Positions 15,487-23,026 of a DNA stretch of 64,000 nt are shown here, piece after piece. Under the pieces are notes generated by a model. It was given only the letters and a program-made list of their open reading frames with translations. It was not told the origin of the DNA and did not search any database. The position numbers were made by a program, and so were the translations under genes. This DNA comes from Ignavibacteria bacterium (GTDB lineage Bacteria; Bacteroidota; Ignavibacteria; Tepidaquicellales; Tepidaquicellaceae): contig JBAZNU010000004.1 of assembly GCA_041649015.1 (NCBI GenBank), positions 248,001 through 312,000 of the forward strand, in the 5' to 3' direction. Numbering within the stretch: the first letter of the stretch is position 1; the number at the start of each line of letters is the position of its first letter.

Positions 15487-17292
15487 ATGAAAGCTATGAT
15501 ATTATCCGCAGGGGCTGGTACTCGTTTATTACCGCTCACGTTGACAATTCCGAAACCTATGCTTCCCATCTCTAATAAACCTGCATTAGAGCATATTATA
15601 AATTTATGTAAGCTTCATAATATCATAAAGATTAAAATGAATTTGTTCTATCTTCCCGAATACATAGATAATTATTTTAAAGACGGTAAACAATTCGGTG
15701 TTGATATTTCATATTCTATTGAGAAAAAACTTCTCGGAACTGCAGGTGGAATCAAAAGAATCCAGAGCTTTTTCGATGAAACTTTTGTTGTGCTTAGCGG
15801 TGATGGTTACACAGATATCGATCTAACTGCTATGCTTGAATTTCACAGACAGCATGATTCAAAAGCTACAATAGCCGTTAAAGAAGTTGACGAAACTTCG
15901 AAGTTTGGGGTTGTCGTTACCGATACCAATTACAAAATAACTAACTTTCAGGAAAAACCTAAAAAGGAAGATGCAAAGTCAAATTTAGCTAATCTGGGTA
16001 TTTATATTTTTGAACCCGATATTCTTGATTTTATACCACCTAAGGTGGAATATGATTTCGGTTATCATTTGTTTCCTGAATTGTTAAAAAGTGAAGTGGC
16101 CTTTTATGCCTACCCCGTAAATTGTAAATGGAGTGATATTGGCAGTCTCGAAGAATATTGGAAGGTGAACCTTGAATCAACTAAGGTTTTCAATAATATT
16201 GATAATCAATATTTAGAAACAAAACCCGGAGTATTTATCCACAAAAACACAAAACTTGATAAATCCTTTTTAGATAAACTAAACGGAAATATAATAATAG
16301 GAAATAATTGTAACATTAAATCCTCTGTGGTGTTAAACGGTAAGGTTGTCATAGGTAATGAAGTGTTTATTGATGAAAACTCATCAATCAATGACAGTGT
16401 TATACTGAATAATACGTACGTTGGTAAAAATGTGGAAATAAACGATTCCGTTGTGAATCAAAATTATCATCTTAGTGTACCAACAAATTTTGGAACCTTT
16501 ATTGACGACGATAAAGTCTTACGTTCGCATTATATTGTTCCTTTTAAAACAAAGTTAAATATATTTCTGATTAATGCCACGGATAGGGTTGTAGCATTTT
16601 TTGCTCTGCTTTTACTATCTCCAGTGTTTCTTGTCACAGCAATTTTAATTAAATTAGATTCAGTAGGACCTGTATTCTATATCTCAAAAAGATTAAAATC
16701 TCCGGAAATTGAAAAAAAAGGAAAACACTGGTATGTTTTTTTCAAGGAAAAGCCTGTTAAATATTATGTTTTCAGGACTATGTACACCGATGCTGATAAA
16801 CGTATCTCTAAGCTTAAGAATAAATATCAGGCTGGTCCTTATGTAAAGATTGAAGATGATCCTCGAATAACTAAAATTGGTAGAATATTAAGAAAAACAT
16901 CGATTGATGAGCTTCCTTTGTTTTGGAATGTGTTTAAGGGTAATATGAGTCTTGTTGGCGTATGGGCGCTTCCGTCATATGAGGCAACTCATCTTCACGA
17001 AAAAGGATTAATTTCCGAGGCAGATGACTCGAGTGTAGATTTATCGGAAGTTGCGCAGGTAAGATTCAAAGGGAAACCCGGAATTGCAGGATTTTGGCAG
17101 GCTCGTGGTCGTTCAAACCTTACCGCGGAAGAAAGAGCCTTACATGACACTGTTCAATCTGTTATGGAAAATATCACCGATAAAGATAAAGATTATCTTG
17201 GCGAGTACACCGAATTTAATTCCTACAAGGGATATCTGAAAATGCTGTATGAAACTTTTATCTCGGTTGTAAAAAGAACAGGTGCGGAATAA
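15487..17292 (+). CDS. Fusion: sugar-1-P nucleotidyltransferase + undecaprenyl-phosphate sugar phosphotransferase
   Basis: A 601-residue two-enzyme protein. Residues 1-230 are a nucleotidyltransferase like mannose-1-P guanylyltransferase or glucose-1-P thymidylyltransferase: AGAGTRLLPLT, PKPMLP, LSGDGYTDID. Residues about 250-330 are a left-handed beta-helix (repeats such as IIGNNCNIKSSVVLNGKVVI). A transmembrane hairpin follows (about 365-395), then a bacterial sugar-transferase domain with FRTMYTDA, DDPRITKIGRILRKTSIDEL, PLFWNVFKGNMSLVG and KPGIAGFWQARGRS, as in WcaJ/PglC-type initiating enzymes. Expected role: make an NDP-sugar and load sugar-1-phosphate on the lipid carrier to start the repeat unit. 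These are normally separate proteins. Confidence 0.87.
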   Translation: MKAMILSAGAGTRLLPLTLTIPKPMLPISNKPALEHIINLCKLHNIIKIKMNLFYLPEYIDNYFKDGKQFGVDISYSIEKKLLGTAGGIKRIQSFFDETFVVLSGDGYTDIDLTAMLEFHRQHDSKATIAVKEVDETSKFGVVVTDTNYKITNFQEKPKKEDAKSNLANLGIYIFEPDILDFIPPKVEYDFGYHLFPELLKSEVAFYAYPVNCKWSDIGSLEEYWKVNLESTKVFNNIDNQYLETKPGVFIHKNTKLDKSFLDKLNGNIIIGNNCNIKSSVVLNGKVVIGNEVFIDENSSINDSVILNNTYVGKNVEINDSVVNQNYHLSVPTNFGTFIDDDKVLRSHYIVPFKTKLNIFLINATDRVVAFFALLLLSPVFLVTAILIKLDSVGPVFYISKRLKSPEIEKKGKHWYVFFKEKPVKYYVFRTMYTDADKRISKLKNKYQAGPYVKIEDDPRITKIGRILRKTSIDELPLFWNVFKGNMSLVGVWALPSYEATHLHEKGLISEADDSSVDLSEVAQVRFKGKPGIAGFWQARGRSNLTAEERALHDTVQSVMENITDKDKDYLGEYTEFNSYKGYLKMLYETFISVVKRTGAE

Positions 17293-17348
17293 TAATAAAC
17301 ATTTAAACTATTTTGAATATTATTAAATAAAGGTAAAGGAAAAATCTT

Positions 17349-18671
17349 ATGAATATATCAATTATTGGTACTGGTTACGTTGGTTTAGTTTCCGGTACTT
17401 GTTTCGCAGAAATGGGTAATCAGGTTATCTGTGTTGATAACAGCCCTGAAAAGCTTTCAAAACTCAAAAATGCAGAAGTAACGATTTATGAGCCCGGTTT
17501 GGAAATAATTTTCTATAGAAACATTGCAAAAAATAGACTTTCATTCACAGGTGATTTGAAAGAAGCTGTGATGAATTCTGATGTTATTTTTCTTTGCTTA
17601 CCGACACCGCAAGGTGAAGACGGCTCTGCTGATTTAAAGTATGTTATAGGGGTGGCAAATGATATCGGTAAGATTTTAATGGAAAGCGGGACGAATGATT
17701 ATAAAATCATAGTAAATAAAAGTACCGTTCCGGTTGGTACTGCTCAGCTTGTTGAATCAGAGTTAAAAGCTCATGGTTATGAAAATTTCGATATTGTATC
17801 AAATCCTGAATTCTTAAGAGAAGGTTTTGCAGTTGAAGATTTTCTAAAACCTGATCGTATTGTTATTGGCTCTAACAGTAGTAAAGCCCTATCAATAATG
17901 CGGGAATTATACGAACCTTTTGTTAGACAGGGAAATCCTATAATCGAAATGAATACTGCTAGTTCGGAAGTAACTAAATATGCTGCGAATTCTTATCTCG
18001 CTATGAGAATAACTTACATGAACGAACTCGCAAATTTTTGTGAAATTGTTGGAGCAGATATTGACCTTGTAAGAAAAGGAATGGGTACTGATTATAGGAT
18101 TGGTAAACGGTTCTTGTTTTCTGGTATTGGCTATGGCGGTTCTTGCTTTCCAAAGGATGTAAACGCTCTGATTAAAACCTCAGTAGATAAAGGATCAGAA
18201 ATGTCTATACTTACAGTTGTCGATAAAGTAAATCAGTTCCAGAAATCAGTTCTTTTTAATAAGGTCATCAGCCATTTCGGAGATTTAAAAGGTAAGCATT
18301 TTGCTGTGTGGGGTTTGGCTTTCAAACCAAATACTGATGATATGAGGGAGGCACCTTCTGTTGTAATTATCAAAAAACTTCTCGAAAAAGGTGCTACGAT
18401 TTCAGCATACGACCCTGCTGCAACTGAAACATCTAAATTCTATCTTAAAGATTCTATTGAATATGCCAAAAGTGAATACAGTGCGCTTAAAAACGCTGAA
18501 GCTTTATTAATTATGACAGAATGGAATGAGTTTAGAAATCCAGATTTTGAAATATTAAAAAGGGATTTAAAGAATCCTGTCATTTTTGATGGAAGAAATA
18601 TATTCTCACCTGAAAAAATGAAGGAGCTTGGCTTTGTTTATTATAGTATTGGTCGTCAACCAGTTAAGTGA
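17349..18671 (+). CDS. ugd: UDP-glucose 6-dehydrogenase
   Basis: A 440-residue UDP-glucose/GDP-mannose dehydrogenase. The NAD site is IIGTGYVGLVSG at the N-terminus; the catalytic cysteine is Cys266 in GYGGSCFPKDV; KFLREGF-like NPEFLREGFAVEDF and the C-terminal domain WGLAFKPNTDDMREAPS are also present. It oxidises UDP-glucose to UDP-glucuronate. The UDP-glucuronate decarboxylase encoded at 32095-33048 would then yield UDP-xylose. A Shine-Dalgarno-like GGTAAAGGA lies 9-17 bases before the ATG. Specificity for UDP-glucose rather than UDP-ManNAc or GDP-mannose is inferred from overall similarity and the decarboxylase partner. Confidence 0.92.
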   Translation: MNISIIGTGYVGLVSGTCFAEMGNQVICVDNSPEKLSKLKNAEVTIYEPGLEIIFYRNIAKNRLSFTGDLKEAVMNSDVIFLCLPTPQGEDGSADLKYVIGVANDIGKILMESGTNDYKIIVNKSTVPVGTAQLVESELKAHGYENFDIVSNPEFLREGFAVEDFLKPDRIVIGSNSSKALSIMRELYEPFVRQGNPIIEMNTASSEVTKYAANSYLAMRITYMNELANFCEIVGADIDLVRKGMGTDYRIGKRFLFSGIGYGGSCFPKDVNALIKTSVDKGSEMSILTVVDKVNQFQKSVLFNKVISHFGDLKGKHFAVWGLAFKPNTDDMREAPSVVIIKKLLEKGATISAYDPAATETSKFYLKDSIEYAKSEYSALKNAEALLIMTEWNEFRNPDFEILKRDLKNPVIFDGRNIFSPEKMKELGFVYYSIGRQPVK

Positions 18672-18783
18672 TTCATAATGTTTCGTATGTTTTATATATT
18701 TTTGGGCAGTTGTAATAATTTTAGTCAATAGACCATGTAAATTATTCTGTATGAATTTTATTTGTGACTATCATTCAATTGTT

Positions 18784-18912
18784 ATGGAGGAGAAGAATAT
18801 AAACATAAATTCTCTTCAGCAGTTAGAAATATTAACGAAAAATACTATTTCAGAAATAGCATTAAAGGTTTTACGTCTTATTGTTGGTTTGGTATTATTA
18901 GAGTTATCTTAA
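18784..18912 (+). CDS. Possible small protein, 42 aa
   Basis: An ATG frame inside the 287-base gap between ugd and a glycosyltransferase encodes 42 residues (starts MEEKNININ, ends LVLLELS), with a hydrophobic C-terminal half (about residues 25-42). I do not recognise it. GGAG-like bases overlap the start codon rather than preceding it, so initiation support is poor. It could be a remnant of a membrane protein or chance. No other feature was seen in the gap. Confidence 0.25.
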   Translation: MEEKNININSLQQLEILTKNTISEIALKVLRLIVGLVLLELS

Positions 18913-18982
18913 GTAAGAATAATATTTTAAGAAAGAAAATTTACAGACACATTTTCAAATGATAAATTACAAAACAATAATT

Positions 18983-20203
18983 ATGAATATTCTGCTTCAA
19001 AGCTGGACATGGTTCCCTTCAGGAGGTGATTTCACATACGTAAACAGTATGGAAAATTTATACAAAAATAAGGGACATAATGTGATAGCCTTCTCTAGTA
19101 AAGATACTAAAAATATATATACAGAATATTCAGACTTCTTTATTGAGAAATTTGATACTAAATCAAGAAATCCTTTTAAGCTATTCAAAAATATAACGTC
19201 TGCTGGAGAAAAATTGGAGAAGTTAATCCTTTCGAATAATATCGATGTAGCCCATCTTAATAATCTTAATCATTATCTGACGAATGAATTCCTGAGAATA
19301 TTAAAAAAATACAGCATTCCTACAATTATTACTTTACATGATTTCAAATTTATTTGCTCGCTTACATCTTTATTTAGAGAAGGAAAAATCTGCGAAGAAT
19401 GTTTTGGCGGAAAATTTTACAAATGCACTGTGAATAAATGTAAGGGCGGGAAACTCATACCTAGCGTTCAATCATCCATACAGAATTATTATTATAATCT
19501 TAAAAAAATATACGATAGAATAAATTACTTTATATGTCCCTCAGATTTTATTCGCAATGTTTTTATTAAGAATGGATTTGATAAAAATAAACTAATTACT
19601 ATCAACCATTTTTATGACAAGTCAATTATTGATGATGTTAACCGAATCTCGCATGAACCTATTAGCACAAAACAATATATTTCTTATCTCGGTAGAATAA
19701 TAGTCGGTAAAGGTATCAGAACCCTTGTGGAAGCTGTAGCCGGTTTACCGGAAGTAAACCTTATTGTTATTGGTTATGGTACAATGCTTGAAGAATTAAA
19801 AGAATTCTGCGAACTTAATAAAATAAGAAATATCGAATTTACAGGGAATAAAGAGCGCATTGAAGCTTTAAATATCGTAAAGCATTCAAAATTTCTTGTA
19901 GTACCTTCAACTGCTTATGAAGTCTATCCATATACTGTTATAGAAGGTATGCTCCTTGGTAAACCGGTTATAGGCTCTGATTTTGCAGCCTTCCCGGAAG
20001 TAATTGAAAATAACGTGAACGGTTTCCTTTTTGAACCGGGTTCGGTTTCTGAATTAAAAAAGATTATCCGAAATCTGTATGATGATAGTGAAAGTATTAA
20101 TAGGTTAGGTTCAAACGCATTAAGTGAAGGAGTTAAATTTACTGACCAGGATTCTTATTATGAAAAAGTTGAAAGTGTTTTCAGAAAACTTCGATTAAAA
20201 TAA
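18983..20203 (+). CDS. GT4-type glycosyltransferase
   Basis: A GT-B fold glycosyltransferase of the family 4 type, about 406 residues. The N-terminal MNILLQSWTWFPSGGDFTYV replaces the usual nucleotide-sugar loop start; the C-terminal half shows ISYLGRIIVGKGIRTLVEAV and the donor-site motif PSTAYEVYPYTVIEGMLLGK followed by PVIGSDFAAFPEVI. A cysteine-rich insertion (CEECFGGKFYKC ... C) around residue 135-155 is common in this subgroup and may bind metal. An ATG 24 bases upstream (18959) is possible; I prefer 18983 because it begins the first beta strand. It meets the convergent gene at 20208 with a 4-base gap. Confidence 0.87.
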   Translation: MNILLQSWTWFPSGGDFTYVNSMENLYKNKGHNVIAFSSKDTKNIYTEYSDFFIEKFDTKSRNPFKLFKNITSAGEKLEKLILSNNIDVAHLNNLNHYLTNEFLRILKKYSIPTIITLHDFKFICSLTSLFREGKICEECFGGKFYKCTVNKCKGGKLIPSVQSSIQNYYYNLKKIYDRINYFICPSDFIRNVFIKNGFDKNKLITINHFYDKSIIDDVNRISHEPISTKQYISYLGRIIVGKGIRTLVEAVAGLPEVNLIVIGYGTMLEELKEFCELNKIRNIEFTGNKERIEALNIVKHSKFLVVPSTAYEVYPYTVIEGMLLGKPVIGSDFAAFPEVIENNVNGFLFEPGSVSELKKIIRNLYDDSESINRLGSNALSEGVKFTDQDSYYEKVESVFRKLRLK

Positions 20204-20207
20204 TTCA

Positions 20208-21860
20208 TCACAAATATCTGTATCTGCCGTCAATAACAAATCTGTCTTCTCTTTGGCATAAATGATGAACACCTATTAGACCCTTTCTGAAAACTGGTCG
20301 GATTGTTGTTATTAATTCTTCTTCATATTCGTCTAATGTTAATTTCTTTATAATTGATAAATTTAAACCGTATCCATAACTTCCGTAAAAATTGTTATAT
20401 TGAGAAGGCCTGATTATTTGGTTACCATTCATAAAAATGGTTCCTCCATTTCTTCCGTATCTGCAATCTATAACAACAGGGTTATTTCTATGAGGGATAA
20501 TTTTGTTAAGTCTAAGTGAATCAATTTGATAAATATATAACTCTGAATTATTGTCAGTGACGGGTAGAATACTTTTATTCACAAATAACCATAATTTATT
20601 TTCTGAGTCCGTAAAAAAAGTTGGATCTGTTATATACTCACCCTCAAAACCGGTAGTATAAAGTTCCCACTTTGTTGGAAAGTCAATCGACTTGTATATT
20701 TCTAGTCTTTTATTTTGATTCGATTCAGGTGTCATAAAAATCCCTTCATTATTCTCAAAGATAAAGGGATATGATAAATGATAATTGCCTGTTAGTATGT
20801 TTTCTGTATCCGATATTTTATCATTTTCTAATTTACCACACGATATAATCCCTTTTTTCTTACCGTATTCATAATTCTCGTATAGTAAATATTCTACACC
20901 TTTATGCTTAAATATAAAAGGATCAGCCCAGAATTCATTCTTAGAGGGCTTTATTTTCGTAGTATTTTCTAATTTAGTATTAAACACACTTCCGGCAGAT
21001 GTAAAAACTGCCCAACATTTTGGCCTTTTACCAATCATTAATGCTAAACTATCAATCTTTCTTTCTACTGCATTTCTAAACAATTTTGTATAGAATAACA
21101 ACATGTATTTTATTACTTGCAGCAGATTGGGCATTCCACTAAAGTGAGCAATATTCTCTTCGGACTCTCTGTATTCAACTGTTTTATACTTACTTAATAA
21201 GTTTAAGTTTTTTAAATACAAATTAACGGAATATTCATAAACAAGATTACGGGATCTGGTGTAACTATAATCATTTATATAATAACCTCTTTCGATTACA
21301 ATTTCTTTGCATTGATCTTTAGTTAATCTTGTTAAAGTTGCCCCGACGCATGTTTGATGAGAGAAAATCTCCCAAAATCCTATTGGAGAATTTTTTATTA
21401 TTCTGTTGTCAGAATGGATTAATTCCCAGATACCATACCTTGCTGAATTAATAATGTCACCTTTTATCTCTGCAAATTCGTGTTTTAGAATAAGGTCAAG
21501 ATTATACTCTTTAATTTTATCTGAATCTTCTTTACTAAATTCATCCGTAACTCCATTTCTTCGGGGACATAATGTTATTGATTCTATTCGGCTTAAGTAA
21601 TTTATTATTTCCTCCTTATTTACTGAAACAGATTCATGAAATAATTTATTCTCAATTTTTGATTGCAACTTAAATAAAAAACCGCTTAATCTTTTGTCTG
21701 AAGTATACGATGTATTGTTTATACCTTCATGTTTATTGATTCTCCCGTCTTTTATTATTAATGAAATTGTGTACGATGGACTAATCATTAGTTCATTTAT
21801 AATCCGTAATTCCCAGTTTCTTAAAAGACTAAACTCTCTGCATAATATGCCGATTTTCAT
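20208..21860 (-). CDS. Formyltransferase-like domain fused to GINT1-like beta-propeller
   Basis: A 550-residue protein in the polysaccharide locus. The N-terminal part (about 1-240) resembles the formyl-transferase fold: it opens MKIGILCREFSLLRNWEL and has ARYGIWELIHSDNR followed by SPIGFWEIF, recalling the conserved His-Asp region of formyltransferases. The C-terminal part (about 300-550) has EFWADPFIFKHKGVEYLLYE, HLSYPFIFENNEGIFMTPES and DPTFF repeats, matching the propeller domain found N-terminal to plant glucosamine inositolphosphorylceramide transferases and in bacterial polysaccharide clusters. A sugar-modifying role is plausible but the reaction is not established. It is the only minus-strand gene within the 11.5-31 kb plus-strand block. 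Confidence 0.7.
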   Translation of the reverse strand: MKIGILCREFSLLRNWELRIINELMISPSYTISLIIKDGRINKHEGINNTSYTSDKRLSGFLFKLQSKIENKLFHESVSVNKEEIINYLSRIESITLCPRRNGVTDEFSKEDSDKIKEYNLDLILKHEFAEIKGDIINSARYGIWELIHSDNRIIKNSPIGFWEIFSHQTCVGATLTRLTKDQCKEIVIERGYYINDYSYTRSRNLVYEYSVNLYLKNLNLLSKYKTVEYRESEENIAHFSGMPNLLQVIKYMLLFYTKLFRNAVERKIDSLALMIGKRPKCWAVFTSAGSVFNTKLENTTKIKPSKNEFWADPFIFKHKGVEYLLYENYEYGKKKGIISCGKLENDKISDTENILTGNYHLSYPFIFENNEGIFMTPESNQNKRLEIYKSIDFPTKWELYTTGFEGEYITDPTFFTDSENKLWLFVNKSILPVTDNNSELYIYQIDSLRLNKIIPHRNNPVVIDCRYGRNGGTIFMNGNQIIRPSQYNNFYGSYGYGLNLSIIKKLTLDEYEEELITTIRPVFRKGLIGVHHLCQREDRFVIDGRYRYL

Positions 21861-22001
21861 TTCAAATAATTTTATTTAGTTGATGCATGCAATTCAATTT
21901 AATATATATTAAAAATATTTATAGTTAGAAAAATATGGTAATATGAAATAAATATAGTTTTCTTAAAGCCATATTTTGCAAATGTAGTGTATACAAATAA
22001 A

Positions 22002-22017
22002 AATTGATATATCAATT
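22002..22017. promoter_or_regulatory. 16-bp perfect palindrome, possible operator
   Basis: AATTGATATATCAATT is perfectly self-complementary and lies 141 bases upstream of the minus-strand gene start at 21860, in the divergent gap before the polysaccharide export operon. AT-rich palindromes can arise by chance, so this is tentative. Confidence 0.35.
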
Positions 22018-22027
22018 GCTTATTTAA

Positions 22028-22056
22028 ATTTCAAATTGATAAGAACTATTTGAAAT
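22028..22056. promoter_or_regulatory. Inverted repeat, 9-bp arms
   Basis: ATTTCAAAT (22028-22036) and ATTTGAAAT (22048-22056) are exact reverse complements separated by 11 bases. It lies 11 bases after the palindrome at 22002. Could be a protein-binding site or a short RNA hairpin; there is no T run. Confidence 0.3.
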
Positions 22057-22108
22057 AAAAAGAATTGTTAGTTATCTTAATTTAGACTTAACTTGGAATA
22101 ATATTTAT

Positions 22109-22130
22109 ATCATGTACAGTGTACGATGAT
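22109..22130. promoter_or_regulatory. Imperfect inverted repeat with GTAC arms
   Basis: ATCATGTAC (22109-22117) is complementary to GTACGATGAT (22121-22130) with one bulged base around a 3-base centre. It lies 110 bases upstream of the predicted -33 element at 22240. A possible regulator site for the export operon; inference. Confidence 0.35.
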
Positions 22131-22239
22131 ATTTGATGAATTATCGGTATTATTATGTAGTTTATACTAATATTTGTATTCTAAGTAAAAATGTTGTTTT
22201 TTTAAAAAGGCGTTGCAGTATTACCAAATTATTCGTATG

Positions 22240-22269
22240 TTTGTGTAAGTACAAATTTTAATACCTTTG
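22240..22269 (+). promoter_or_regulatory. Bacteroidota-type promoter for the polysaccharide export operon
   Basis: TTTG at 22240-22243, an 18-base spacer and TACCTTTG at 22262-22269 match the TTTG / TAnnTTTG consensus of the primary sigma factor in Bacteroidota. The ATG of the TolC-like gene follows 57 bases after the -7 element, leaving a short leader. This is the clearest promoter in the window. Confidence 0.7.
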
Positions 22270-22326
22270 CAGTTAATCGTGATTTTAGTCTGTATTCATA
22301 CTTGTAAACATATCAGTAAAAACTGA

Positions 22327-23025
22327 ATGAAAAGTATTGTATTAATATTGTTTTTATCTGTGTTTTCAGCAGTTTCAATTGCTCAGTTTAAAGGTATGTC
22401 TGATGAAGAATTGAATAGAGTTATGTCTGATACAGCATACATTAACAAATTGTATGCAGTTGTTTTGCAAAAAAATCCATCAAATAGAATTTATGAAAGC
22501 AAGATTAGAATAGCCGAAGATGAAGTTAGTATTCAAAAATGGTCTTGGCTGAATTTCCTTGGTATTTCATTTACGTATTATCCTGGATTTCTGAACCCAA
22601 CTCAGGAAAACACAAATAGTATTATAGATTATCGTGTTGGACTTGGGGTATACTTGAATTTCGGTTCTCTCTTCAACGTTCCAAGAACAATATCCCAAGC
22701 CAAAGAAAAACTTAAAATTGAGGAGTATAACCTCGAAGGACAAAAGAATTTTCTGAAGGCAGAAACAATTAGAAGATTTGCTGCTTATATAACTTCAATA
22801 AAAATGTTGAAAATTAAATCACAGGCAGTTAACGACGCTTCTGAAACGAGTTATATGTCAAGGATAAGATTTGATAAAGGTGAAGAAACTCTCGAAAATT
22901 ATAACAGTAGCTTAAGTGCCTTAACTTATACTCTCGTCGAAAAAGCCAAGGGTGAGGCTGAAATTGTGTCTGCAAAGGCTAGCCTAGAGGAATTTCTTGG
23001 TACAACATTAGAGGAAATAAAATAA
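22327..23025 (+). CDS. TolC-family outer membrane protein, half length
   Basis: A 232-residue exported protein. The signal peptide (MKSIVLILFLSVFSAVSIAQ) is followed by a TolC-like unit: long helices (KNPSNRIYESKIRIAEDEVS; AKEKLKIEEYNLEGQKNFLK; SRIRFDKGEETLENYNSSLS) around a short strand-rich part (LGISFTYYPG, DYRVGLGVYLNFGSLF). Ordinary TolC proteins have two such repeats in about 400 or more residues, so this is a single-repeat form. It is 1 base upstream of the Wzz/BY-kinase-like gene, so it probably takes part in polysaccharide export. No OPX (Wza) gene is visible in the locus. A periplasmic-only role is an alternative. Confidence 0.75.
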   Translation: MKSIVLILFLSVFSAVSIAQFKGMSDEELNRVMSDTAYINKLYAVVLQKNPSNRIYESKIRIAEDEVSIQKWSWLNFLGISFTYYPGFLNPTQENTNSIIDYRVGLGVYLNFGSLFNVPRTISQAKEKLKIEEYNLEGQKNFLKAETIRRFAAYITSIKMLKIKSQAVNDASETSYMSRIRFDKGEETLENYNSSLSALTYTLVEKAKGEAEIVSAKASLEEFLGTTLEEIK

Positions 23026-23026
23026 T

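Noticed and set aside
22002..22017. Palindrome as a strong operator call
   Set aside because: It is entirely A/T-rich except for G and C at one position each; chance palindromes are expected at this composition, so it is kept only as a low-confidence feature.
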